This document shows, one piece after another, positions 19,201 through 29,163 of a stretch of 64,000 nt of DNA. The DNA is from Pedobacter sp. Bi126 (GTDB taxonomy: Bacteria; Bacteroidota; Bacteroidia; Sphingobacteriales; Sphingobacteriaceae), in assembly GCF_918698245.1 (NCBI RefSeq), contig NZ_CAKKMS010000009.1, positions 1-64,000 of the forward strand. Reading direction: 5' to 3'. The position numbers were made by a program, and so were the translations under genes. The notes below the pieces were generated by a model. The model did not search any database, had not been told where the DNA came from, and saw only the letters and a list, made by a program, of their open reading frames with translations. Every line of letters starts with the position of its first letter. The stretch's first letter is position 1.

Positions 19201-19914
19201 TCTAATCAAGCTAAATCAAAAGGAATGATCCTTTTCTGAATAAACTGATGACACAGTTTGTTTTACCTACGCAGTGTATATGAATTTCATATTTAAGCTA
19301 TTTAGTTTTAACGGCAATAAGTAGGAGGATACGATTTGTAAACTACCCTCCTTTATTCTAATATTTATTGAACAATTTAGACTTGACGTTCTAACTAGTT
19401 TGGATAAACCAATTTGATTAACCCCTTTCCCTCACTAGCGCAAGTCTATGCGTTAGGATTAGCGCGAGTGGATGTCTTATGCTTAAAAAATTATACTTTA
19501 GCCTGGCCTTAGTGCCAGGCTTTTGTGGCACTAAGCCTAATATGATTATGGAACGAGGTTTTGTGACCCCATAATTGGAGGGTTCAGGATTCAGTGGCGG
19601 AGTAGGTGAGGAGATATTTTACTTACAATTATGGATTCAATAATTTGATATATCATTTTTTCACACCTGCATCTTGTGTTATATTGCATATTGGGAAGTG
19701 GTATAAGACCGTTAGGAACCTTTGCTTGTAGGGATCTGAAACTTGTTTTAGTATTGTAATCTTGATAATCTCAAGACTAATCCATAGAACTTTGAGCCCA
19801 GAAGTTTTATAGAAAAAATTGTTAATCAGGCAGATAAGAGTCAGACTGATAAAGGCAGAATCGATATAATAGTTGAAAAACGCACAGAAATTCCTAAAAG
19901 TAGATTGTTCGCCC
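19201..19914. other. Intergenic stretch with several hairpins, no gene seen
   Basis: Candidate hairpins are AAAAGGA/TCCTTTT (19216-19233), GGAGG...CCTCC (about 19323-19352) and AGCCTGGC/GCCAGGC followed by TTTT (19499-19524), the last being a convincing terminator. The stretch 19430-19480 has GCGCAAGT...GCGCGAGTGG, similar in layout to the CCCACGCTGGTGCGAGCG modules at 2591 and 2901. A minus-strand frame (19653-19916) has no supporting features and is not called. Confidence 0.5.
19499..19525 (+). terminator. Intrinsic terminator-like hairpin
   Basis: AGCCTGGC and GCCAGGCT form an eight-base stem around CTTAGT and are followed by TTTTG. It would end transcripts of the RHS/immunity block about 300 bases upstream. 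Confidence 0.6.
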
Positions 19915-20364
19915 ATGAAAAAATTAATTAAATTAATGGTGTTATTTGTTTTCTGTACTCAGATTGCAAGTTCACAGGATAAAATCAATGTACTGGAAAA
20001 AATCAAGGCCAATAAAATTCCAGATCAGTACTATGTTTTAGAAACAGATAGTGTAATTCATTTCAAAGGGAAAAGATATTTAATAGAATTTCGCGAATTT
20101 TTTAATGAAAATCAATTTGATAAAATTGCAATATGGAAACCACTTGGTTATTTGGAATTCTCTAATGTTGAAATTGCAAAATCCAGGAAGTTTATGCAGC
20201 TCTATAATATTAAACCAATAATTCAAGCTAGCATTACAGATGCTTATCACATCAATATTAATGGAAAAGCATTCTTAATAATTTCGCGGAATGTGAAATT
20301 GAAAGAGATATATTATTTTGATAGAAAATTTCCGAAGGAGCTATATATTTTAAAATACAAATAA
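19915..20364 (+). CDS. Small secreted protein of unknown function
   Basis: About 150 residues from the ATG at 19915, which opens a good signal peptide (MKKLIKLMVLFVFCTQIASSQ); the in-frame TTG at 19873 would mask it. The mature part is basic and contains no known motif. The position after an RHS cassette and the low GC suggest an orphan immunity or tip-associated gene, but nothing in the sequence proves it. Confidence 0.55.
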   Translation: MKKLIKLMVLFVFCTQIASSQDKINVLEKIKANKIPDQYYVLETDSVIHFKGKRYLIEFREFFNENQFDKIAIWKPLGYLEFSNVEIAKSRKFMQLYNIKPIIQASITDAYHININGKAFLIISRNVKLKEIYYFDRKFPKELYILKYK

Positions 20365-20428
20365 TAAATCTCGACTCTTTGGACGGGATTACAAATCTCG
20401 TCCATTTTGTAAAAAACCTTCCGAATAG

Positions 20429-20826
20429 ATGAGAAAAATAGTACTATATATAATAATTATCTCATTTTGTTCTTGTGAAAGAAAAAATGAGATCGTAAAA
20501 GTGCTAGAACATAAAAATGACAATAGCTATTGGATACAGAAAAAACTGCTTGATGATGGGATATATTCTTTTAGCACGCTTCAATGGATCTTTTATAATG
20601 ATGGTTCGTCTCAACCACTTTCTTCATTGGATGAAATAAAAAAGGTAGTCCATCATTATTAAATCTGGAAAGTTCGGGTAAAGGGACATGGAGTTTTAAT
20701 AAAAAAGACAGTACCTTTAAGATTTGTGATGTTTGTGTTTTTAAGATAAAAAAAATCAGACATGATACTATTTTCATAACTGGGAAAGGTTATCGTGGTG
20801 ATTTTATACTTGTTAAACACAAGTAG
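20429..20826 (+). pseudogene. Small lipoprotein, frameshifted at an A run
   Basis: The frame from ATG 20429 (MRKIVLYIIIISFCSCERK, lipoprotein-type start) stops at 20662 after 77 residues. The adjacent frame stays coding-like up to the TAG at 20824: KGSPSLLNLESSGKGTWSF, then KKDSTFKICDVCVFKIKKI. The two join if the six-A run at about 20638-20643 had seven A. The restored product is about 132 residues, a lipocalin-like plan of short beta-strands with GTWSF...ICDVCVF. It may be another immunity-type lipoprotein. A sequencing error or reversible slippage must be considered. Confidence 0.65.
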
Positions 20827-21218
20827 AGATTATTAACCTTATTGAAAAACAAAAGTGAAAGGAGATTTGCGTATAAAGCCTCTCAATTTATCTTAGTGCG
20901 TTATTAAGATAAAAGTAAAGTACATAACAAAGCCCAACAGAAATGCTGGGCTTCGTTTTAATAAGCCCGGTTGAATTAGGGGCTGCTTTCAACAAAATTT
21001 AATACATCATTTTTTCAATTTCATATTTGTGCATTAACTTGGAAGGTTTTTTCTAAAATAAAGCATTTTAATAAGCTTGGTAATGACATCGTGAAATAAA
21101 GTCATCACTCCAAAACATACGTTCGTCACTCGATATCGCACGTTCGTCAAAAAGATTTCTCTTTTTTGCTGATAGGTGATAGCTTGAGCATTAATTATAG
21201 ATTAACTCAAGCCAAACC
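20827..21218. promoter_or_regulatory. Terminator and paired-box leader of the tail-fibre genes
   Basis: A hairpin at 20927-20959 (AAAGCCCAACAG...CTGGGCTT, then CGTTTT) is the inverted form of the hairpin at 2533. Further on, TACGTTCGT (21118-21126, exact LytTR-type match) and CACGTTCGT (21139-21147, one mismatch) lie 21 bases apart, one half of the 42-base spacing seen at 4661 and 10889. CGTTCGTCAAAAAGATTT is shared with the leader at 10933. The ATG of the first tail-fibre gene is 72 bases downstream of the last box. Confidence 0.55.
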
Positions 21219-22175
21219 ATGAAGATTAAATTTTTATCACTAGCATTAGTATTTATGAGCTGCTCTTCTGCAGTTTTTTCCCAACAAGTACTTGGAGATT
21301 TCACTAATACAGAAAACTTTGAATGGCCCAAAGTTATTTGGCAGCGGGATATCGCTGCAGGTTGGGATGAAGGACTTATTAAAACTTCACCATCTACTAG
21401 CGGTGTTGCCAGGAGTGGCTTTGGGATACACATGCACGAAAGTCGTCAGTTTAGTTTTTGGTCAACGAATCTTCAGCCGCTTTTAACTATTGAAGGAGGT
21501 TCCGGCAATACTTATATCAAAGGAAAGTTAGGTCTTGGAACCTATAATCCTCAGGCATTATTTGATATGGGGCAAACATTGGATGGTGGAAACCTGGGTA
21601 TGGTGTTTGGCCGTATGACTGAGGGTAACAATGAAGGTAGCGGTACTTTTCTTGGTGTTAGGGGCTATGAAACTCAGAACGCTGCATACTCAGGTAAGGG
21701 GTTTTCTATTGAACATAATTTCTATGGGGTAACCAACAGCTCCATCAATTTTTACCGTGGATCGAGTCAATTTGGTGGTTTTATTACTTTTTCTACTAAT
21801 AATAATACCGAACAGCTGAGGATAGATGGCTCAGGTAATGTGGGTATTGGCACAATATCTCCTAGAGAAAGGCTTTCTGTTAACGGAAACATCCGTGCCA
21901 AAGAAATTAAGGTAGAAGCCACCAATTGGCCTGATTTTGTTTTCAAGGAAGAGTACCAATTGCCATCCTTAAAGGAAGTTGAAAAGTATATCAAAGCAAA
22001 CAAGCATCTTCCCGAAATACCTTCTGCAGCTGAAATAGAAAAAGACGGCGTTCAGCTGGGCGAAATGAACAGGTTACTTTTAAAGAAAATAGAAGAACTT
22101 ACCCTTCATGTAATTAACCTGGATAAAAAAATGACTGCCTTAGAAGAGGAAAACAAAAACCTAAAGAAAAAATAG
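21219..22175 (+). CDS. Secreted tail-fibre-like protein with C-terminal coiled coil
   Basis: 318 residues: signal peptide (MKIKFLSLALVFMSCSSAVFSQ), a beta-rich glycine-containing body of short GNVGIGT-type turns typical of fibre shafts, and a conserved end. The end reads RLSVNGNIRAKEIKVEATNW, then HLPEIPSA, then LGEMNRLLLKKIEELTLH, and finally a charged helix ending KNLKKK. Bacteroidota carry many such proteins with this same end. They are thought to be trimeric surface fibres, and the function is unproven. The gene lies two bases before a paralogue with the same end. Confidence 0.8.
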   Translation: MKIKFLSLALVFMSCSSAVFSQQVLGDFTNTENFEWPKVIWQRDIAAGWDEGLIKTSPSTSGVARSGFGIHMHESRQFSFWSTNLQPLLTIEGGSGNTYIKGKLGLGTYNPQALFDMGQTLDGGNLGMVFGRMTEGNNEGSGTFLGVRGYETQNAAYSGKGFSIEHNFYGVTNSSINFYRGSSQFGGFITFSTNNNTEQLRIDGSGNVGIGTISPRERLSVNGNIRAKEIKVEATNWPDFVFKEEYQLPSLKEVEKYIKANKHLPEIPSAAEIEKDGVQLGEMNRLLLKKIEELTLHVINLDKKMTALEEENKNLKKK

Positions 22176-22177
22176 AA

Positions 22178-23062
22178 ATGAGAAATAAAATAACTAAAAT
22201 TTCGACTACGTTGATTTTATGCTTAGCTTTTACAGCGGCAGGGGCACAGAACTGGAATAAGTCAATATATATTGGCGGTGATGGTGTATCTGAATTAGGG
22301 AAATATATCGATTTTCATGAAAGTGATGGTGGTACTGAGGATTTTTCTTTAAGATTTTCAATTTTTGGAAATAGATTGATCTCTTCGGGTACATTTAGCA
22401 TACCTGGGCTTGGTATCAATACCAATTCGTTTAACAATAACGAACTCCATATTTATGGCAGCTCACCCTCAGCTACAAATCTCATTCTATCGGCCAATTA
22501 TGAGAACAGCTACCGATGGAAGTTCAAAACTACCGATAGGGGTAGTGCAATTGATCTCGATATTGTGGGAACAAACCAGGCAGATCAAGAAGAGCAGTTG
22601 ATTAAGTTATCCCCATCATTTTCCGGCCGTCCTGAATTGAGTTTTATGAACGATTGGCTGGTGGTTAACAATGGTAATATTGGGATGGGTACGCTTACCC
22701 CGAACGAAAGATTATCCGTTAATGGGAATATCAGGGCGAGAGAAATAAAAGTTGAGGCTACCAATTGGCCAGACTATGTTTTTGGAGATAAGTATGCCAT
22801 CATGCCACTTGATTCGCTCGAAGCTTATATAAAATCAGAAAAACATCTTCCTGAAATGCCAAGTGCAGCAATAGTGGAAAGTCAAGGCATTTCATTAGGC
22901 GAAATGAATAAAATGTTGTTAAAAAAGGTAGAAGAACTTACACTTCATTTAATCGAAAAAGATCACCAGATCAATAATCAACAAAAGAAGATGGATACCA
23001 TGAACAATGATTTACAAGAAATAAAATTATTATTGAAAGATAAACTAAATGAAAAAAAGTAA
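22178..23062 (+). CDS. Second secreted tail-fibre-like protein
   Basis: 294 residues. A signal peptide (ILCLAFTAAGAQ) is followed by a body unlike that of the preceding gene, then by the same end (RLSVNGNIRAREIKVEATNW, HLPEMPSA, LGEMNKMLLKKVEELTLH) and a coiled-coil tail of about 35 residues. The diverged bodies on a common end suggest exchangeable binding heads on a constant anchor. Translated with the preceding gene from the promoter region at about 21120-21170. Confidence 0.8.
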   Translation: MRNKITKISTTLILCLAFTAAGAQNWNKSIYIGGDGVSELGKYIDFHESDGGTEDFSLRFSIFGNRLISSGTFSIPGLGINTNSFNNNELHIYGSSPSATNLILSANYENSYRWKFKTTDRGSAIDLDIVGTNQADQEEQLIKLSPSFSGRPELSFMNDWLVVNNGNIGMGTLTPNERLSVNGNIRAREIKVEATNWPDYVFGDKYAIMPLDSLEAYIKSEKHLPEMPSAAIVESQGISLGEMNKMLLKKVEELTLHLIEKDHQINNQQKKMDTMNNDLQEIKLLLKDKLNEKK

Positions 23063-23165
23063 AGAATTTTAAAGTTAACCTGTTTATTATCAAAAGGAAA
23101 TGCTCTTTGAGGATATACAGGCCGGTGGATATGTTACCCGCCGAATCACTCACCTGTACTTTCTT

Positions 23166-23199
23166 AAACTCCCGGATAATCTTTTTATCCGGGAGTTTC
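23166..23199. terminator. Strong bidirectional terminator hairpin
   Basis: AAACTCCCGGATAA pairs with TTATCCGGGAGTTT around a short T-rich loop. It separates the convergent tail-fibre genes (plus) and the GH5 gene (minus), so it probably serves both. Confidence 0.75.
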
Positions 23200-23304
23200 A
23201 TATTTGTTAGCCAATGTCTTGTTGCCCGCACCGCTTCATCATACGGCACATGGTAAAAAAGCACCATTGCTGAGCAACTGTATCAGATTATTGGCTCGTA
23301 AGGT

Positions 23305-25002
23305 TTATATTTTTAAAAATGCCCACTGCTGGTTACGTCCACCACTGTAAGACCATTGAACAGCTGTGCCACCGTTGTTGAGTGAAGATCCATTAATATC
23401 CAAAGCCTTTCCGCTATTTACATTAATGATCCTATAATATCCATTAGTGGTAATCTGAATTGACCATTTTTGATTTGCACCGCCACTGTAATCCCATAAA
23501 GCTGCCTGGCCGCCATCAGCAGTACTCCAGCCATTAATTTCTAAACACTTTCCGGTGGCATGCATTGGTGTTAACCTGTAATATCCACCTCCCACATCTT
23601 CCACCTTGAACTGCTGGTTTGCCCCCGCTACATAAGCCCATTGCTGAGCGGGTGTTTGATTGGCAGTACCCCATCCTCCAATCTCCAATGCCTTAAAACT
23701 GTATCTGTTTACAATCTGGTAAACCTGTCCCACCTGGATGGTTGAGGTTGTGTTATTTTGCGCGCCCTGCACCACCGCGGCAAGGCCTTGCTGATCAGCA
23801 ACTCCATTTGTCTGCCTGTCAATGATTCTGAATGCATTGTTTCCACTTGATCCATCGTCGAAATAAAATGGAAGTAAGCCGTTTAAGAGTGCCTGATGGG
23901 TAACATGATTGATATAGTATGCCCTGCTGGCCAGATGCAGTGTCAACGCATCTCCAGAAAGCGTTGTCGACCGCCGGATTGCTCCATATTCTCCCAAAAT
24001 AACCGGAATGCCCTTATCAATATATTTGGTCTTCATCAGCGAAAAATCTGCTCCGGCATTTGATTCTTCGCCAAAAGTGGCATTCCGTGAAGCATCAGTA
24101 GTAGAATGATAGCCATCTCCCCAATAATAAAACATATTGCCCCAACTTACATCCTGGGTAAGACCGGCAAAATTAAAGGGCGTATAATGGTGTACTTCAA
24201 CCATCAGGCGATTGGCTGCAGGATCGGTGGGTAGGGTATTCATTAAATTATTGGTGTATTCAATGCTGGTTGTAGGTCCCTGGATAACCAACACCCTGTA
24301 ACTATTTCGGCCACCAGTTGATCTGACCGCATTTACAAAGGTTTGATGATAGGAAAGCAGAACGCCCATTCCGGTAGCATCTGATACCGCAGGTTCATTA
24401 GCACTGGCAAACATAACATGTTCGTCAAAATCACGCATCTGCGTAGCAATCTGTTCCCAAAAGGCTTTTTGTAATGCATTAACCTGGGCCTGTTGGGCTG
24501 TGGTGCAGTTGTTCTCCAGCCAGCCTCCGTCCCAATGGATATTTAAGATTACATACAGGCCATCGTTAACACAGTATTGCACCACTTGCTTTACCCTATT
24601 TAGCCATGATTGCTGAAGTTCTGCTGTAGCACTGTTGGCCATGTATTGGTTCCATGAGCAAGGGATCCTAACGGCAGTAAAACCGCTTCTTTTCACCTGA
24701 TCAATAAGCGCCTGGCTAACCATAGGATTGCCCCAGTTTGTTTCACCACCAATTGCCTCAAGTGTGTTGCCTATATTCCAGCCCAGTTTGAATTTTGCCG
24801 AAAGCTGCATCGCCGTGCTGTTTACTCCTGATTGGTCGGGTGGAAGAGGTGATAGATTATAACTTGGATAACTGGTTGCGGTTAAGGCCCTGGCAGTTGT
24901 TTTATTAGTTGTATCCGATTCTGGAACGGCAACTTCGGGCTTTTGGCATCTTGTTACTAAAAGGAACAGGAAGATGCCCATAAAATATTTTAAGGTTCTC
25001 AT
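23305..25002 (-). CDS. GH5 (subfamily 4-type) endo-glucanase with ricin-type lectin domain
   Basis: 565 residues with an N-terminal lipoprotein-like leader (MRTLKYF...TRCQK). The GH5 domain covers about 60-395: KLGWNIGNTLEA, WGNP, FTAVRIPCSWN, LNIHWDGGW, the acid/base E203 in ANEP and the nucleophile E338 in LGEYG. This is the pattern of subfamily 4, whose members cleave beta-1,4-glucans including xyloglucan. Residues about 430-565 form three ricin-B/CBM13-type repeats with NQQF, NQKW and NQQW. Transcribed away from the SusC operon. Two further GH5 genes and a decayed copy of this type lie at 32085, 58629 and 58281. Confidence 0.9.
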   Translation of the reverse strand: MRTLKYFMGIFLFLLVTRCQKPEVAVPESDTTNKTTARALTATSYPSYNLSPLPPDQSGVNSTAMQLSAKFKLGWNIGNTLEAIGGETNWGNPMVSQALIDQVKRSGFTAVRIPCSWNQYMANSATAELQQSWLNRVKQVVQYCVNDGLYVILNIHWDGGWLENNCTTAQQAQVNALQKAFWEQIATQMRDFDEHVMFASANEPAVSDATGMGVLLSYHQTFVNAVRSTGGRNSYRVLVIQGPTTSIEYTNNLMNTLPTDPAANRLMVEVHHYTPFNFAGLTQDVSWGNMFYYWGDGYHSTTDASRNATFGEESNAGADFSLMKTKYIDKGIPVILGEYGAIRRSTTLSGDALTLHLASRAYYINHVTHQALLNGLLPFYFDDGSSGNNAFRIIDRQTNGVADQQGLAAVVQGAQNNTTSTIQVGQVYQIVNRYSFKALEIGGWGTANQTPAQQWAYVAGANQQFKVEDVGGGYYRLTPMHATGKCLEINGWSTADGGQAALWDYSGGANQKWSIQITTNGYYRIINVNSGKALDINGSSLNNGGTAVQWSYSGGRNQQWAFLKI

Positions 25003-25981
25003 ATTTTTGTAGATGATTTGGTTAGTAAATTGTATTAGATTGATATTCGATCCAATAACAGCTAATAATAGGTTAAGCGACTAGCTTTTTTACAGATGGT
25101 TTTTTTATTGATCGGATAGGAAACCATCGGTGCAAGTGATGCGGTTAGCCTTCTTTTTTTACTGAGTTAATACAGGAAAGCAGTTTGTTACCATCGGTTG
25201 ATATTGTGTTTTTTCGGTTTCCGATTGTCGGTACACTGACGGGCCACGTACTTTTCGACATTAGCCAGAGCCGCAGTCTTGTTGGTTCTAACAGCCTTGT
25301 TAGGTTGATGATTTTCATGCTCATAATTTGTTTTTTTGGTTAGATATGATTTATTAGTAGGCTGAAGCTGATAAACCTGCAACGGAGGCAATATTAATTC
25401 GAACCAGCAATCACGCTGATTATAAATTAAGTGCCGGTGCATGGGTTTATAGAATCTGCATGCCAACAATTAAAAGTAACTATAGGTAATTTGTACACGG
25501 GGCATATATGTTACTAAATAGGTAACAAATGTTGCCTGTTAATTTTAGTATTTTACAGGCAAGGGTTGCTTACAATTATCCGTTAAAACATAAATGGTTT
25601 AGGGGATGTATTTGACTTTAGTTAACATAATCATTTCAGGATAAAGCCTAAAAATTGATAAAATGTTACATAAGGGAGCGATGTTTTTATAAGGCAAAAT
25701 TATCTTGTTTTTTAGTTATTTGTCTGTTTTTCAGCGCTTAACAGGTTTTTTGTTTAGCTTTCTTATCAAAATACAATCGATAGTTATGTAACAAAAATAT
25801 CCTTCTTTGTATCATTTGAGGCATTCGTCAGTTTGACTTGAAACTATATTTGACTATTCAAAGCCACTTGTTAATGGCAGGCAATTAAGATCAGTGATCA
25901 CGGAAGAATAAACTCATCTACGTTTGCTGTTCTAAGGGCTGCTGCTTAATAAGGGGCGAAACAAACCAAAATAAACCAAAT
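25003..25981. promoter_or_regulatory. Divergent intergenic region GH5 / SusC with a candidate promoter
   Basis: The nearly 1 kb gap holds no convincing gene; the minus-strand frame 25188-25469 lacks signals. TATATTTG at 25845-25852 is a perfect Bacteroidota -7 element (TAnnTTTG). The region about 20 bases upstream reads ATTCGTCA, a poor -33 match, as expected for a promoter needing the hybrid regulator. GTTAC...GGTAAC (25510-25528) is a short inverted repeat. The SusC leader would be roughly 120 bases. Confidence 0.45.
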
Positions 25982-28900
25982 ATGAACCAAACAATTTCTA
26001 TTCGGAAATTACCGGCTTTTTTGCTGGTGGTAATTTTCTTAGTGCTTCTGCACTTAAAAGGTTATGCCCAGGAGAGGCAGATTACAGGAAAGATCGTGGG
26101 GAACGACAATCCCGCACCATTGCGCGGAGCCACCGTGCTGCTCAAGGCTAAGAACACGGCTGTATCAACAAATGAACAGGGACAGTATTCTATAAGGGCA
26201 AATACTGGAGATGTACTCGTTTTCAAAATGATCGGTTTTCAATCACAGGAAATAATGATCGGTGATGGTAGTGTCATCAATGTTACCTTAAGGATCGAAT
26301 CTACTAAACTGGATGAAGTTGTTGTTATTGGCTATGGTGATAAGTCCAGGGGTGATCTTACGGGATCTATATCTTCGATTTCTGGCAAGGAACTCCTTAG
26401 AACACAGCCAACAACTGTTGATCAGGCACTGCAGGGAAAAGTTCCCGGTGTTGTGGTTCAACAGATTTCCGGCCAGCCAGGTGGAGGTGTTTCTGTTCAG
26501 ATCCGCGGACTATCGGGCTTTAGTAATAATCCTCCTTTATATGTAGTAGATGGTCTTCAGATCTTGCCTTCAACCGGAGATAAGGGTACAAATCCATTAT
26601 CCAGTATCAATCCATCCGAAATCGCTTCAATAGATATTTTGAAGGATGCTTCAGCTACCGCTATTTATGGTGCACAGGCAACCAACGGTGTGGTAATCAT
26701 CACTACTAAACGAGGGGTTTCTGGTCCTCCGGTAGTGAGCTACGATGGTTATGCAGGTGCCCAGGCGCTGCCCAAATACTATGAAGTAATGAACCTTAAG
26801 GAATATGCAACCTTTATGAATGACAAGGCTGCAATCATCGGTTATGATCTCAGACCGCAGTTTGCAAATCCGGCATACCTGGGCGTGGGAACTGATTGGC
26901 AAAAAGCCTTATTCAGGACCGCACTCATGCAAAATCATAATGTGGCCCTTACCGGAGGTGATGCCAGAACGAAATATTATCTTTCAGGAACTTATTTTTC
27001 TCAGGATGGAATTGCTTTGGGATCTGATTTCAGAAGGATCTCCAGCCGATTGAATCTGGATAACAAAACAACCGATTGGTTAAAAATGGGGGTGAGCCTG
27101 CAATTGGCCAATGTAAAAGAAAATGTAACTACATCTGGGTCAGGTGTAATCAGACAAGCGTTAAACCAAACGCCGGATGTAAACGTAATAAATCCAGATG
27201 GTACCTGGGGTGGCAATGATCCCAATATTTATGGCGCTACCGGATTCAATCCATTTGCTTTGGCGAAAATCGTAAAAGACCTTAAGAACCGTTACGAATT
27301 ATTCGGAAATGCTTATGCAGAAATTCAGTTTGCCAAAGGACTTACCCTGCGCAATGAGATCTCAGGGAATTTTACAACGGCTACCGAAGATCAGTTTGAT
27401 CCTATTTATACGATGGGCGCTTACACCAAAACCTCTAATTCGGCAACTTATTTTAGCGGAAAAAATACATTTTATTCCCTTACCAATTACCTAACCTATT
27501 CGCATTCTTTTGCCAACAAATATAACCTGAATGCAATGGTTGGGCACGAGTCTAAACTGTGGGATTATGAAAACGTATCGGCAAAGAGAACAAATTTTCC
27601 CAGCAATAATGTACAGGCCATAAATGGGGGTGATGCCACAACGGCAACCAACTCTGGCGATAAAGGACAAACAGCTGGAGAGTCCTATTTCGGTCGTATT
27701 GATTTTAAATACGATGATAAGTATAACGTTACGCTTAACGTCCGCAATGATGGGTCATCCAAATTTGCTGCTGATAACAGATGGGTGACCACTTATTCTG
27801 GTGCATTCGCCTGGAAAATAAAACAGGAAAAATTTCTTAAAGACGTAAAAGCGATCGATGATCTGAAACTTAGGATCGGATATGGTTTGCAGAATAATCA
27901 AAATATTCGTGATTATGCCTACGGCTCAACTTTAATGACTGTAGCAACATCATTATCGGGTAATTCGCAGTTGATTGCTACCAGTGGTAATCCCGATGTA
28001 AAATGGGAAACAACAAAAGGATATAATACCGGTTTGGATGTAAGTATACTGAACAGAAGGGTCGACTTTTCGATAGATGCATATTATAAAAGAACGGATA
28101 ACTTATTGTTAAGCCTCACCTTACCATTATATTCAGGTATGGTTGATGCTACAGGCTATGCCCCGGGATCGATCCAGTCTCCTTATATCAATATCGGTTC
28201 TGTGAGTAATAAAGGAATTGAATTTTCTGTAACCACCCATAATATTAAATCTAAAAACTTCAACTGGAGAAGTAATCTGACATTTTCCCGTAACAACAAT
28301 AAAATCCTCACCTTAAATACCGATGCTGCCGCACTATACGGTTATGCAGGTAACACGGCAATTACCAAATCAACGGTGGGCCGATCGATTGGGGAATATT
28401 ATGGTTATGAAGCGCTGGGTACCTATAAAAATGCAGAAGATTTTAAAAAGTATCCTGCCTTGCCGCAAAAAGGAGGTCTTCCAATACCAATTACCAATGG
28501 TTCGGGAGGCGTATGGGTAGGTGATGTTATATTTAAGGATCAAAATAACGATGGCGTGATCGATGAAAGCGACCAGGTTTATCTAGGCTCGCCAATTCCG
28601 AAATTCCAGTTTGGAATAAACAACAGCTTTAATTATAAAAACTTCGACCTGAATATTTTTATGGCCGGCAATTATGGCAATAAACTTTATAACCAGGTAA
28701 GGGTAGATGCCGAAAACCCGAATCAGAATTTTGGATACTTTAGAAATGTGGGAGATTTTGCCCGCATCGGGTTAATTAATCCTGCCGGTTCTGCTGCTGA
28801 TATCAACAACGTATATATTACCAATCCCGAAACCAGTATCACCAGAATCAGTCAGTCCAGCGGTAACGATAATCAACGTTTTTCGAGCAAATATATCGAA

Positions 28901-29152
28901 GATGGTTCTTTTATAAGGTGTAAAAGCATTACACTGGGATATAATTTTAAAGAGAGCCTTTTATCTAAAATCCACCTGAAAAACTTGCGCCTGTATGCCC
29001 AGGTAACCAACGTATTTACAATTACAAAATATAACGGTTACGATCCTGAGATAGGTTCATGGAATCCCTTAGCAGCAGGTGTAGATAATGGATATTATGC
29101 GCAGCCACGTGTGTTTACTATTGGTGCCAACATCTCTATTTTAAACAACTAA
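25982..29152 (+). CDS. SusC/RagA-type TonB-dependent outer-membrane transporter
   Basis: 1056 residues: signal peptide (KGYAQ), carboxypeptidase-regulatory-like domain (about 32-112), TonB-box-like segment DEVVVIGYG, plug domain with IRGL and YVVDGLQI, then a long beta-barrel ending in FTIGANISILNN. It imports oligosaccharides released at the surface, energised by TonB, and pairs with the SusD lipoprotein encoded 11 bases downstream. No N-terminal STN domain, so direct anti-sigma signalling is not expected; control by the hybrid regulator at 44296 is likely. Confidence 0.96.
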   Translation: MNQTISIRKLPAFLLVVIFLVLLHLKGYAQERQITGKIVGNDNPAPLRGATVLLKAKNTAVSTNEQGQYSIRANTGDVLVFKMIGFQSQEIMIGDGSVINVTLRIESTKLDEVVVIGYGDKSRGDLTGSISSISGKELLRTQPTTVDQALQGKVPGVVVQQISGQPGGGVSVQIRGLSGFSNNPPLYVVDGLQILPSTGDKGTNPLSSINPSEIASIDILKDASATAIYGAQATNGVVIITTKRGVSGPPVVSYDGYAGAQALPKYYEVMNLKEYATFMNDKAAIIGYDLRPQFANPAYLGVGTDWQKALFRTALMQNHNVALTGGDARTKYYLSGTYFSQDGIALGSDFRRISSRLNLDNKTTDWLKMGVSLQLANVKENVTTSGSGVIRQALNQTPDVNVINPDGTWGGNDPNIYGATGFNPFALAKIVKDLKNRYELFGNAYAEIQFAKGLTLRNEISGNFTTATEDQFDPIYTMGAYTKTSNSATYFSGKNTFYSLTNYLTYSHSFANKYNLNAMVGHESKLWDYENVSAKRTNFPSNNVQAINGGDATTATNSGDKGQTAGESYFGRIDFKYDDKYNVTLNVRNDGSSKFAADNRWVTTYSGAFAWKIKQEKFLKDVKAIDDLKLRIGYGLQNNQNIRDYAYGSTLMTVATSLSGNSQLIATSGNPDVKWETTKGYNTGLDVSILNRRVDFSIDAYYKRTDNLLLSLTLPLYSGMVDATGYAPGSIQSPYINIGSVSNKGIEFSVTTHNIKSKNFNWRSNLTFSRNNNKILTLNTDAAALYGYAGNTAITKSTVGRSIGEYYGYEALGTYKNAEDFKKYPALPQKGGLPIPITNGSGGVWVGDVIFKDQNNDGVIDESDQVYLGSPIPKFQFGINNSFNYKNFDLNIFMAGNYGNKLYNQVRVDAENPNQNFGYFRNVGDFARIGLINPAGSAADINNVYITNPETSITRISQSSGNDNQRFSSKYIEDGSFIRCKSITLGYNFKESLLSKIHLKNLRLYAQVTNVFTITKYNGYDPEIGSWNPLAAGVDNGYYAQPRVFTIGANISILNN

Positions 29153-29163
29153 GACCAAAAATT

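Noticed and set aside
19653..19916. Minus-strand frame of 87 codons
   Set aside because: Overlaps the start of the secreted-protein gene, has no signal or motif, and lies in AT-rich intergenic sequence.
25188..25469. Minus-strand frame of 93 codons in the SusC leader
   Set aside because: Low-complexity product without motif; located between divergent promoters. Chance frame.
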